Assembly: GCF_008386635.1 (NCBI RefSeq)
Contig: NZ_VUOE01000001.1
Location: 620,001-684,000 of the forward strand
Origin: Maribacter flavus
GTDB taxonomy: Bacteria > Bacteroidota > Bacteroidia > Flavobacteriales > Flavobacteriaceae
Direction: 5' to 3'
Length of the DNA stretch: 64,000 nt
Notes under the pieces: generated by a model
What the model saw: only the letters and a program-made list of their open reading frames with translations
What the model was told of the DNA's origin: nothing
Databases searched by the model: none
Program-made: the position numbers and the translations under genes
In this document: positions 28,144 to 36,850 of the stretch, piece by piece
Position numbering within the stretch: position 1 is the first letter of the stretch
How the letters are laid out: each line of letters opens with the position of its first letter

Positions 28144-30408
28144 ATGGAAAAGAAAATTTACACCCCGGGAATCCTTCAATACATTCCCTTTTTTTATGTT
28201 GTTTGGTCCGATGACCTCGTATCCGCTTCCGAGGTCAATGTTGTGGAAAGAGCCATCGAAAAGGATACGAGCCTATCGGATATGGAAAAGGTCCTTTTAA
28301 ACTCTTGGTTACAGGTTAAAAACCCTCCTAAGAATGAGGAATTCAAAAATTGGAAACAGACCATCTCCAATTCGGGCATCAAATTACTGGAAGGGGAAAC
28401 CTATCCATTGACAACCTTCAGTCAAAAAGTAGTCTGTCATTATCACGAAACCTGCCCCTTTAACGAGCATCTAAAAAATATTGAAGTCAACTTGGGCATC
28501 CAGCCCAATCACTACAATCATTTGTTTGAGGTGGAAGTTGAACACATCGCCAGTGCCAATACGTATGTAGCCGAAGAACTTTCTGTCATCCTTAAGGGTA
28601 AACATGCCCATGTCATTGACCGGTTTCAAGAATTCATTCAACATTCCCTCTTCGATTGGGACGTTCATCGACAAAAAGAAGATTTTAGGGAGGTAGTTCT
28701 GGAGCAAGTTAAGTTTTTGGCAGAAAACGGATATGGCGCCATGGCGTATCCTAGTGCATACGGAGGTACGGGCGACATGGAAGGGTATGCAACTATTTTT
28801 GAAAACCTAATGTACGTGGATGGTAGTTTGACTATAAAATTTGGGGTTCAATTCGGACTTTTTGGAGGAAGTATCCAAAAACTGGGCACAAAATATCATC
28901 ACGACACGTATCTAACCGATGCCGGAAAGGCAACCCTCTTGGGATGTTTTGCAATGACGGAAACGGGACATGGCTCCAATGTTAGGGGCATCAAAACCAC
29001 GGCAACCTATAGAAAGGAAGATGACAGCCTAATTATTCACACTCCTGGTGAGAACGACAACAAAGAATACATAGGCAACGCTCTGCATTCCAAGATTGCC
29101 TCTGTTTTTGCACAACTCATTGTTGATGGCAAAAATGAAGGGGTACATGCCATTCTTGTCCCACTAAGAAATGAAAAGCATGAACTGCTCCCGGGAATCC
29201 GGATAGAGGACAACGGTTATAAGTTGGGTTTGAACGGGGTAGACAATGGAAAGATATGGTTCAACCAAGTGAAAGTGCCCAGAAAAAATTTGCTCAACAA
29301 GTACGGTAGCATTACAGACGATGGTGCCTATTATTCGGAAATCGATAATCCAAACAAACGCTTTTTTACCATGTTGGGAACATTGGTGGGAGGTCGTATC
29401 TGTGTGGCCCGCGCCGGTCTGGGCGGGGCCAAAATGGCATTGACGATCGCCGTTAAACATGCCTTAAAGAGAAGGCAGTTCAATGACAGCATCAAAATAC
29501 AGGAAGACCTGTTGATGGACTATCCTACCCATCAATTACGTTTGACTCCCTTGGTTGCCAGTGCCTATGTTTATCATGCCACCTTAGATAAAATGATGGA
29601 GATTTATTGCGATGAGAGTCAGCCGGACAAACGGAAGGTGGAAACCCAAGTAGCCGGACTCAAATCCATTATTACCTGGTATGCCAACAGTACCATCCAG
29701 GAGTGTAGGGAGGCCTGTGGTGGCAAAGGATACCTTTTGGAAAACCGTATTGCCGACCTCAAAGGCGATGTGGACATCTTTACCACTTTTGAAGGGGACA
29801 ACAACGTGCTCTTGCAACTGGCGGCCAAGGGAGTCCTCTCAGATTTTAAATCGGAATTCAACAGTGCAGGGTTCTCTTCCGTTTTAAAATTGTTGAGCCA
29901 GCAATTATCGGATAAATTTGCCACGGTAAATCCCATTTACTCCAATAACGTGGATACAGAACATTTATACAACCCCAAATTCCACAAGCACGCCTTTGAT
30001 TATAGAACCCGGAGATTGACGTATACCTTGGCGATGCGCATTAGGGATTACATTAAAAAAGGAGTACCGTCCTATCAAGCATTTCTTAAGGTCCAGACGC
30101 ATTTATTGGCATTGGGTAAAGCCTATAGCATTGAATTGGCTTATAATACCTACTTGCAATTCACAGAGAACATCCAAGATGAAAAACATAGGGCCCTATT
30201 TCAAAAACTGGGTACCTTATTCGCTCTTTACGAAATAAGAAAGGATGCCTCTTGGTACTTGGAACAAGGTTACATTGGCGGCACAAAATCAAAGGCCATA
30301 AGGCAACGTGTGGAACGCCTGTGTACGGAACTTAGGCCACATATACATGTACTTGTGGACGGTTTTGGCATTCCGGACAATTGTTTGACGGCACCTATTG
30401 CCAATTAA
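28144..30408 (+). CDS. acyl-CoA oxidase-like flavoprotein with an extra N-terminal domain
   Basis: This 754-residue protein belongs to the acyl-CoA dehydrogenase/oxidase superfamily and oxidises an acyl-CoA to the enoyl-CoA using FAD. From about residue 125 it follows peroxisomal-type acyl-CoA oxidases: FAMTETGHGSNVRG, HAILVPLRN, a substrate-binding FVRS-like segment TLVGGRICVARA, and the catalytic Glu in TFEGDNNV near residue 550. A helical C-terminal domain completes it. The first 120 residues are not part of that family. They contain PFFYVVWSDDLVSASEVNVVERAI, which resembles a TerB-like helical domain. I start at ATG 28144 rather than 28129. Its stop overlaps the converging GIN-domain gene by four bases. 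Confidence 0.85.
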   Translation: MEKKIYTPGILQYIPFFYVVWSDDLVSASEVNVVERAIEKDTSLSDMEKVLLNSWLQVKNPPKNEEFKNWKQTISNSGIKLLEGETYPLTTFSQKVVCHYHETCPFNEHLKNIEVNLGIQPNHYNHLFEVEVEHIASANTYVAEELSVILKGKHAHVIDRFQEFIQHSLFDWDVHRQKEDFREVVLEQVKFLAENGYGAMAYPSAYGGTGDMEGYATIFENLMYVDGSLTIKFGVQFGLFGGSIQKLGTKYHHDTYLTDAGKATLLGCFAMTETGHGSNVRGIKTTATYRKEDDSLIIHTPGENDNKEYIGNALHSKIASVFAQLIVDGKNEGVHAILVPLRNEKHELLPGIRIEDNGYKLGLNGVDNGKIWFNQVKVPRKNLLNKYGSITDDGAYYSEIDNPNKRFFTMLGTLVGGRICVARAGLGGAKMALTIAVKHALKRRQFNDSIKIQEDLLMDYPTHQLRLTPLVASAYVYHATLDKMMEIYCDESQPDKRKVETQVAGLKSIITWYANSTIQECREACGGKGYLLENRIADLKGDVDIFTTFEGDNNVLLQLAAKGVLSDFKSEFNSAGFSSVLKLLSQQLSDKFATVNPIYSNNVDTEHLYNPKFHKHAFDYRTRRLTYTLAMRIRDYIKKGVPSYQAFLKVQTHLLALGKAYSIELAYNTYLQFTENIQDEKHRALFQKLGTLFALYEIRKDASWYLEQGYIGGTKSKAIRQRVERLCTELRPHIHVLVDGFGIPDNCLTAPIAN

Positions 30409-31232
30409 TTATTTTCCTTATCGAGTTGTGAAGTATCTAGAAAATCTAAAATGGTAATCTTGGGATTCCCGGACAGACTTGTTTTGGAGGAACCTCTAGA
30501 TGACAATTGAAAATCCTCCAAAACATTCACTCGGGCATCCGGGGAGTCTTCCAGAATCACGATAGCCTGTTTCGCCTCCAATTGCTCTCCTTTAAGGGTG
30601 CTTTTTCCGTATAATTTGACCATGAAAAGATCCGTGGCACCCTCCAACTTTGCCGATGCATTTTCATACATGAACAGATTATTGGTAGACCCTGCAGAAT
30701 ATACTCTGACATCAATACGGTCCTTGAGGTTCAAAACAAGGGAATCACTGGCCACATTAAAATCGCCAGAACTAATACCCTCCATATGTATATTGATAAT
30801 ATCGGCCGTGGCATTAAGTTCCAAACGGGATGTCTCCCTTGTTAGGACGTCCAAGCGATCGCCCGAGATAACATCCTCCATACTTATTTCACCGTTGTTC
30901 ATGGTAATTTTATTCAGTTCTGTGTAATTAACGGTTATATCAAGCTTTCTTTTTGAAGTGATATTATAAAACGAAGAAATGAACAAGGTACTATCCTCCA
31001 CTTTGAACTTTAAGACATCGATCAAATTATCATCCAGTTCCAAGGAATAACCCTCATTGGAGGACTTTTTCAAGTATACTTTCAAATCATCGTCCAGTTG
31101 TATTGCATTAAAAGCAGGAAGGCTTTCCCTAACCTCAACCACATTCCTGTTTCCCTTTATTTTTGGTTTCCTTTGACAATAGGCCTGAATCCCAAATACC
31201 AGGGCAAAAACTATAAACAATAACTTTTTCAT
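30405..31232 (-). CDS. GIN-domain (DUF2807) secreted protein
   Basis: This 275-residue protein has an N-terminal signal peptide (MKKLLFIVFALVFGIQAYCQ) followed by two repeats of a beta-helical GIN domain, with AIQLDDDLKVYLKKS and regular D/N-rich turns. DUF2807 proteins are abundant in Bacteroidota and sit on or under the outer membrane as head domains or putative auto-transporter adhesins. Their function is unknown. The stop codon overlaps the stop of the converging acyl-CoA oxidase-like gene within AATTAATTA, so neither has room for a terminator. I see no cysteine-based lipobox. Confidence 0.85.
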   Translation of the reverse strand: MKKLLFIVFALVFGIQAYCQRKPKIKGNRNVVEVRESLPAFNAIQLDDDLKVYLKKSSNEGYSLELDDNLIDVLKFKVEDSTLFISSFYNITSKRKLDITVNYTELNKITMNNGEISMEDVISGDRLDVLTRETSRLELNATADIINIHMEGISSGDFNVASDSLVLNLKDRIDVRVYSAGSTNNLFMYENASAKLEGATDLFMVKLYGKSTLKGEQLEAKQAIVILEDSPDARVNVLEDFQLSSRGSSKTSLSGNPKITILDFLDTSQLDKENN

Positions 31233-31412
31233 TTGTTTTTCTTTTATTTACCTTTTAAACATCCGACGAAATTCGCCTATAAACATCTCAGTAAATATTA
31301 AGCATGGTTTAGGTTCATTTCATAATACTAGAATACTTAAAACTAAGCACTTTGCTACATAAAGATATTATAAATTAACAAGTAGCAAACCCAAAACGTT
31401 TAAAGCAAAAAA

Positions 31413-31438
31413 AATGCCTAACCGAAAAGTTAGGCATT
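31413..31438 (-). terminator. rho-independent terminator of the act-cox operon
   Basis: A 10-bp stem, AATGCCTAAC with GTTAGGCATT, closes on a six-base loop. On the minus strand it is followed by a run of at least eight T residues (from the A-run at 31407-31412 and beyond). It ends the operon 20 bases past the CoxI stop. Confidence 0.9.
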
Positions 31439-31456
31439 CAATTAAGTTATTTCTTG

Positions 31457-33286
31457 TTAATGCTGCAACTCTTCCTCCCCGTCAAATAAAGGAACATGTT
31501 GCTGTACATAATCCTGACCTGGAATGATGTACTCGTTATTTTCATCTACTTTACTATAATCATAGGCCCATCTGTGTACTTCTGGGATAGCTCCTGGCCA
31601 GTTTCCATGAATATGCTCTGTTGGAGTAGTCCACTCCAATGTAGTTGCAGACCAAGGATTTTGAGGACCACGCTTTCCGTAAAAAATGCTTCTAATGAAA
31701 TTGAAAACAAAGAACAACTGGGCAGCGGCGGTGATAAGGGCAAAAACCGTCATCAAGGCCTGAACATCGGTCAATTCATCGAACATTGGAAATGCCGTAT
31801 TCTCATAATATCTTCTTGGAACACCGGCCATACCTACAAAGTGCATCGGGAAGAAAATTCCGTAAGAACCGATTGCAGTAATCCAGAAATGTGCAAAGCC
31901 CAAATTTTTATTCATCATCCTACCTTGGAACATTTTTGGGAACCAATGATAGACACCAGCAAAAAGGCCATATAATGCCGAGATTCCCATTACCAAGTGG
32001 AAATGCGCCACAACGAAATAAGTATCGTGCACATTGATATCCAACGTACTATCCCCAAGGATTATACCAGTTAGTCCACCCGTTATAAATGTTGAAACCA
32101 TACCAATGGAAAACAACATACCCGGGTTCATTTGCAGGTTACCCTTCCATAAGGTGGTTATCCAGTTAAAGGCTTTCACAGCGGAGGGAATTGCAATTAA
32201 CAAGGTTGTAAAGGTAAAAACAGAACCCAAGAACGGGTTCATACCCGAAATAAACATATGGTGTCCCCAAACAATGGTAGAAAGAAAGGCAATTGCCAAA
32301 ATAGACGCAATCATTGCCCTATAACCAAAAATTGGTTTTCTAGCGTTTACAGCCATCACTTCCGAAACGATACCCATGGCAGGTAATATTACAATATATA
32401 CCTCCGGATGGCCCAAAAACCAGAATAAATGTTCAAATAATACCGGAGAACCCCCTTGGTAATGTAATACCTCACCTTGAATGAAGATATCCGACAAAAA
32501 GAATGATGTCCCAAAACTTCTATCCATAATGAGCAATAATGCAGCGGATAACAATACCGGGAACGAGATTACACCGATTATTGCGGTAACAAAGAATGCC
32601 CAAATGGTTAATGGCAACCTGGTCATGGTCATTCCTTTGGTACGCAAATTTAGAACGGTAACAATATAATTCAAGGAACCCAATAGCGAAGAGGCAATGA
32701 ATATGGCCATAGAAACTAACCATAGGGTCATACCCATCCCAGAACCGGGTTGCGCCATTGGAAGTGCGCTCAATGGAGGATAGATAGTCCAACCAGCAGC
32801 CGCTGGTCCAGCTTCCACAAACAATGAAAGTACCATGATAACTGTAGAAACGAAGAACAACCAGTACGATACCATGTTCAAAAAGCCAGAAGCCATATCC
32901 CTAGCCCCAATTTGAAGCGGAATCAATAAATTACTGAATGTACCACTAAGACCAGCGGTTAATACAAAAAACACCATTATTGTTCCGTGCATGGTGACCA
33001 AGGCCAAATATATGTCGGCATCCATAACCCCTCCAGGTGCCCATTTCCCAAGTAATGTCTCGAAGAAGACATTGGATTCACCTGGCCAGGCCAATTGCAT
33101 CCTAAACAAAAGGGACATCGCTATGCCAATAAAGCCCATAATAAGTACCCCAGTAATAAAATACTGTTTGGCAATCATTTTATGGTCCTGACTGAATATG
33201 TATTTCGTTATGAATGTTTCCTTATGATGATGTCCATGATCATCATGTGCGTGATCATCTACGTGTGCATGTGCTGTTGCTGACAT
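31457..33286 (-). CDS. cytochrome c oxidase subunit I
   Basis: CoxI holds heme a, the heme a3-CuB center and the proton channels of the terminal oxidase. The 609-residue protein has twelve or more helices and the invariant ligands: His in FVLTAGLSGTF region for heme a (the MHGTIMVFF histidine), the His-Pro-Glu-Val-Tyr cross-link segment WFLGHPEVYIVILP, the CuB pair WGHHMFISGM, and VHDTYFVVAHFHLVM with the a3 and a ligands. The first 22 residues are His-rich (HAHVDDHAHDDHGHHH). It is the last gene of the operon, 39 bases behind subunit II. The type is an A-family aa3- or caa3-like oxidase. Confidence 0.97.
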   Translation of the reverse strand: MSATAHAHVDDHAHDDHGHHHKETFITKYIFSQDHKMIAKQYFITGVLIMGFIGIAMSLLFRMQLAWPGESNVFFETLLGKWAPGGVMDADIYLALVTMHGTIMVFFVLTAGLSGTFSNLLIPLQIGARDMASGFLNMVSYWLFFVSTVIMVLSLFVEAGPAAAGWTIYPPLSALPMAQPGSGMGMTLWLVSMAIFIASSLLGSLNYIVTVLNLRTKGMTMTRLPLTIWAFFVTAIIGVISFPVLLSAALLLIMDRSFGTSFFLSDIFIQGEVLHYQGGSPVLFEHLFWFLGHPEVYIVILPAMGIVSEVMAVNARKPIFGYRAMIASILAIAFLSTIVWGHHMFISGMNPFLGSVFTFTTLLIAIPSAVKAFNWITTLWKGNLQMNPGMLFSIGMVSTFITGGLTGIILGDSTLDINVHDTYFVVAHFHLVMGISALYGLFAGVYHWFPKMFQGRMMNKNLGFAHFWITAIGSYGIFFPMHFVGMAGVPRRYYENTAFPMFDELTDVQALMTVFALITAAAQLFFVFNFIRSIFYGKRGPQNPWSATTLEWTTPTEHIHGNWPGAIPEVHRWAYDYSKVDENNEYIIPGQDYVQQHVPLFDGEEELQH

Positions 33287-33325
33287 AATCGAACTTTTTC
33301 TTTTATATTATAGACAATTTTTTTC

Positions 33326-34387
33326 TTATTGGGCACTGGCCGTCATGGTATTTTTAAACGTTTGCTGGCTTGCCATCCATGCGTTGTACTCCTCTTCTGT
33401 TTCAACAATGATCTTCATCTGCATGTTGTAATGCGACTTACCACAAATTTTGTTACATAGTAAAACATAGTCGAATTCCCAAGGATCTATTACCTCCCCA
33501 GTTTCTACAGATTTTTGAGCCCTAATCTGATTTGTACGCTTTACCTTTTCAATAACATCAGGGTTTTGCCTCATTTCTTCAGTAGTATACGTAGGTGTAA
33601 ACGAAAACTCTGTAATCATTCCTGGAACACAATTCATTTGTGCCCTAAAGTGCGGCATGTAAGCCGAATGAAGTACATCTTGTGATCTCATTTTGAAATT
33701 CACTTTTCTACCTACCGGCAGATGCAGTTCCTTAACAATAACATCATCCCCTGCATATGGGTCCGATTCATCCAAACCTAGAACATTCGCCTTATCAATA
33801 TCAATCATTCGAACATTGGCACTTCCGAGGGTGTTATCATCGCCAGCATACCTTGCTGTCCAGTTAAACTGTTGTGCATAAAGTTCTACGACCAGTGGGT
33901 CGTCCTCATCATTTACATCCGTAATATTTGTCCAAGTGTAAAGACCGTATAGAATCAAACCAGCGAGTACGATTACGGGAATAATAGTCCAGATAAACTC
34001 CAAACGGTTATTATCTGCATAGAACAAAGCCCTTTTTCCCTTCTCTCCTCGATATTTAAAAGCAAAATAATGCAAAAGCGCCTGCGTAATTATCTGAACG
34101 ATAAAGATAATTACCATGGATATCAACATCAATGTGTCATAATCCGACCCATGTTCCGAAGCGGCCTCTGGCAAAAGTACCTTACCATACTTTGCAAAGC
34201 TAAAAATGGTAATGCCATAAATAAAGACCAGAAAAGCGAACATAAGATATCCGTTGTTCTTGTTATCCTTGTCATTGGCAACCTCTGAATTATCTGTTCT
34301 AAGCTGTGACAACTCAAATATCTTGGTCATTTGCCAAATGGCAATTGCCACGAGAACTAAAACAGCTAAAGTCAATAATGTAGTCAT
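33326..34387 (-). CDS. cytochrome c oxidase subunit II
   Basis: CoxII accepts electrons from cytochrome c at its CuA center on the periplasmic side. The 353-residue protein has a basic-hydrophobic first segment (about 2-20), then two more helices near 47-66 and 75-100, followed by a cupredoxin domain. The CuA ligands are present as Cys-x3-Cys-x3-His-x2-Met in CNKICGKSHYNM, with an upstream His in DVLHSAYMPHF. There is no fused C-terminal cytochrome c. The extra N-terminal helix is longer than in mitochondrial forms. It sits 31 bases after actF, and CoxI follows 39 bases later. Confidence 0.96.
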   Translation of the reverse strand: MTTLLTLAVLVLVAIAIWQMTKIFELSQLRTDNSEVANDKDNKNNGYLMFAFLVFIYGITIFSFAKYGKVLLPEAASEHGSDYDTLMLISMVIIFIVQIITQALLHYFAFKYRGEKGKRALFYADNNRLEFIWTIIPVIVLAGLILYGLYTWTNITDVNDEDDPLVVELYAQQFNWTARYAGDDNTLGSANVRMIDIDKANVLGLDESDPYAGDDVIVKELHLPVGRKVNFKMRSQDVLHSAYMPHFRAQMNCVPGMITEFSFTPTYTTEEMRQNPDVIEKVKRTNQIRAQKSVETGEVIDPWEFDYVLLCNKICGKSHYNMQMKIIVETEEEYNAWMASQQTFKNTMTASAQ

Positions 34388-34418
34388 TGTATGTATTGAT
34401 ATTATACTTTAAAACTCA

Positions 34419-35738
34419 CTAATAATGAAAGTGTCTACTTTCTTCAATAAATGGATTCCGCTTTGGTTGTAAGGGTACGGTTGAAAGCGCCCTGAACACC
34501 CAGAAAATGAACAATCCAGCAAAAAACAATATAGCCCCAATTTCTGGAATACCAATAAACCACTGATCTCCCACAGTAGACGGCATGATGGCATTAAAGA
34601 TGTCCATATAGTGTCCGGCCAAAATAACGATACCCGCCATAACAACGAACCAATTGATACGTTTATAATCACTATTCATTAAAAGTAATAATGGGAATAA
34701 GAAATTCATTGCTACCATACCAAAGAAAGGCAATTTATAATCCTCGATTCTTGTTACATAATACGTGACTTCCTCTGGAATGTTGGAATACCATATTAGC
34801 ATGAACTGGGAAAACCAAAGATACGTCCAGAAAATACTGATACCGAACATAAATTTAGCCAAATCGTGAATATGACTATCGTTTACATCGGGTAAGTATC
34901 CTTTGGATTTTAAGTAGATAGTAACCATGGCTATTACGGTAATACCCGAGACGAACATACTTGCAAAGATGTACCAACCGAACAAGGTACTGAACCAATG
35001 TGGTTCAACACTCATAATCCAATCCCAGGACATAATGGATTCCGAAATAAGGTAGAAAACCAAAAATGCAGCGGAAATCCTAAAATTCATTTTAAAGTTT
35101 GAGTTATCATTGGATTCATCCTGTTTCAAGGACAATTTTCTAGAATATTCCCTGTAGGCAATCCAACCACCTAAAAAGATAGCCGCCCTAATCAAAAAGA
35201 AGGTAGGATTCAAATAACCCGATTTCCCTTGTAACAATTCATCATGGGCAACCACATCTGCGTCCATCCAAATAAACAAGTGGTTCATGTGAAGTACGGA
35301 CAGCACCAAAATTACGAATACGATAATACCGCCAGGAACCAAATAAGCCGTGATTCCCTCCATAACCCTAAAAAGCAAAGGGGACCAACCTGCCTGTGCC
35401 GCTCTTTGTATCGCATAAAAGGCCAACACGCCCAAGGCAATCATCATAAAGAAAAAGGCCGCTACGTACAAGGCCGCCCAAGGCCTATTTTTAAGCTGAT
35501 CCAATAAATGCTCATCATGTGAGGCACTATGGTCACCTTCATGACTCGCTGCAGCAGCATGGGAATTTTCCGAGTCGTGCGAAGCAGCGGCTTCATGTCC
35601 ATCATCGTGGGCGGCAACCATGGCCTTTGCTTCCTCAACGGTACCAGGAGCCATAACAAAACCACCAATAATTCCTAATAACCCTACGGCCATTAATATG
35701 ATGGAACCTAATTTTAGTCTATTCGAAAACGTATACAT
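34419..35738 (-). CDS. actF: alternative complex III subunit ActF
   Basis: ActF is a membrane subunit of the quinol:cytochrome c oxidoreductase that replaces the bc1 complex in many Bacteroidota. I start at ATG 35738 (MYTFSNRLKLG), giving 439 residues; the GTG at 35750 is less likely. There are ten or so helices with the signature ALGVLAFYAIQRAAQAGWSPLLFRVMEG. Between the first and second helices lies a His- and Ala-rich linker (about residues 44-85, with AAAASHEGDHSASHDEHL). ActF is a paralogue of the quinone-binding ActC family. The gene is 15 bases after actE and 31 bases before coxII. Confidence 0.92.
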   Translation of the reverse strand: MYTFSNRLKLGSIILMAVGLLGIIGGFVMAPGTVEEAKAMVAAHDDGHEAAASHDSENSHAAAASHEGDHSASHDEHLLDQLKNRPWAALYVAAFFFMMIALGVLAFYAIQRAAQAGWSPLLFRVMEGITAYLVPGGIIVFVILVLSVLHMNHLFIWMDADVVAHDELLQGKSGYLNPTFFLIRAAIFLGGWIAYREYSRKLSLKQDESNDNSNFKMNFRISAAFLVFYLISESIMSWDWIMSVEPHWFSTLFGWYIFASMFVSGITVIAMVTIYLKSKGYLPDVNDSHIHDLAKFMFGISIFWTYLWFSQFMLIWYSNIPEEVTYYVTRIEDYKLPFFGMVAMNFLFPLLLLMNSDYKRINWFVVMAGIVILAGHYMDIFNAIMPSTVGDQWFIGIPEIGAILFFAGLFIFWVFRALSTVPLQPKRNPFIEESRHFHY

Positions 35739-35753
35739 AGTATTGTTCACCTA

Positions 35754-36314
35754 TTATTTGGTTAAATCTTGTTTCAGCTTCATTACATACTCGGCTACCT
35801 GCCACATTTCTGTCGTGTTCATTTGGGACGCGTACGATCCCATTGAGTTCAAACCATAAATCTGAACATGATATGCCGTACCAACTGTAATGTTTCTTGC
35901 TGGATCATCATAGCTGGGCACACCAAGTATTTTTTCCCTTTTCACCAAAGTACCTTGACCATCGCCTTTATCACCATGACATATTGCGCAGTAAATAGTA
36001 TACATTTCCGCTCCCGCAGCCAAATTGGCGTCCTTGGCCAAAGAATCCAACGGACTTGAATTTAACCTGGCAAGTTCCTTGCCTTCTGGGGAATTCTCAA
36101 ATTCATAAGGCAACCAACCCCTGTTTATGGTATTTGCCGGTGGAACCATTGCCTCTTGGTTTGAAGGCAAAATATCCACCTCACTGTAAGCTTCATAACC
36201 TACCGGTTCATACATGTTCGGCATGTACTGGTAATTTGGTTTACGCTTATCCTGACAAGCGGCAATAACTACCAATAAACATCCTATGACCGCAATTCTT
36301 AGAAAACTGTTCAT
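35754..36314 (-). CDS. actE: alternative complex III monoheme cytochrome ActE
   Basis: The true start is ATG 36314 (MNSFLRIAVIGC), since the frame upstream only offers TTG at 36320. The 186-residue protein has a lipoprotein signal ending VIAAC, then about 80 residues without a heme, and a cytochrome c domain whose single heme motif is CAICHG near residue 113. A likely axial Met lies in MGSYASQMNTTEMW. It is membrane-anchored and carries electrons from ActA/B towards the oxidase. The start is 2 bases after the actD stop and actF begins 15 bases after its stop. Confidence 0.93.
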   Translation of the reverse strand: MNSFLRIAVIGCLLVVIAACQDKRKPNYQYMPNMYEPVGYEAYSEVDILPSNQEAMVPPANTINRGWLPYEFENSPEGKELARLNSSPLDSLAKDANLAAGAEMYTIYCAICHGDKGDGQGTLVKREKILGVPSYDDPARNITVGTAYHVQIYGLNSMGSYASQMNTTEMWQVAEYVMKLKQDLTK

Positions 36315-36316
36315 AT

Positions 36317-36847
36317 TCAATGACTGTTTTTTTCTGATATATTAATTTCCACAGCACCAGTACCCGCAAGCAAATCCTTCAACTCCTGTTCGTTCCCATG
36401 AATTTCAATTTCCATAACAAAATGGTCATCGGTAGTTCTTACATCGGGATTTTCAGCTTTCTTGAAAGGCCATAACCTACTGCGCAGATAAAATGTAATT
36501 ACCATCAAGTGTGCGGCAAAGAAGACCGTAAGCTCAAACATGATTGGCACAAAAGCCGGCATGTTCTCTATATAACTAAAGCTTGGTTTTCCACCAATAT
36601 CCTGTGGCCAATCCTTGATCATAATAAAGTTCATCATTACGATGGCAACGGTCAGACCCACACAGCCATATAAAAAGGAAGTAATGGCTATTCTGGTAGG
36701 TGCCAATCCCATCGCCTTATCAAGACCATGCACCGGAAAGGGGCAGTAGACCTCTTCAATGTGATGTTTGGCAGCCTTAACCTTTTTGACAGCATGCATT
36801 AGCACATCATCATCATTGTAAAATGCTTGTATAACTTTAGATGCCAT
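36317..36847 (-). CDS. actD: alternative complex III subunit ActD (DUF3341)
   Basis: ActD is a small membrane subunit of alternative complex III with two helices and no cofactor. The 176-residue protein starts with a soluble region of about 55 residues (AFYNDDDVLMHAVKKVKAAK), then two helices near 58-80 and 98-120, and a cytosolic tail. The HGLDKAMGL segment before the first helix is typical for DUF3341. The gene is tightly packed, 3 bases behind actC and 2 bases before actE. Role in proton movement has been suggested for the family but is not shown by sequence. Confidence 0.93.
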   Translation of the reverse strand: MASKVIQAFYNDDDVLMHAVKKVKAAKHHIEEVYCPFPVHGLDKAMGLAPTRIAITSFLYGCVGLTVAIVMMNFIMIKDWPQDIGGKPSFSYIENMPAFVPIMFELTVFFAAHLMVITFYLRSRLWPFKKAENPDVRTTDDHFVMEIEIHGNEQELKDLLAGTGAVEINISEKNSH

Positions 36848-36850
36848 AGC

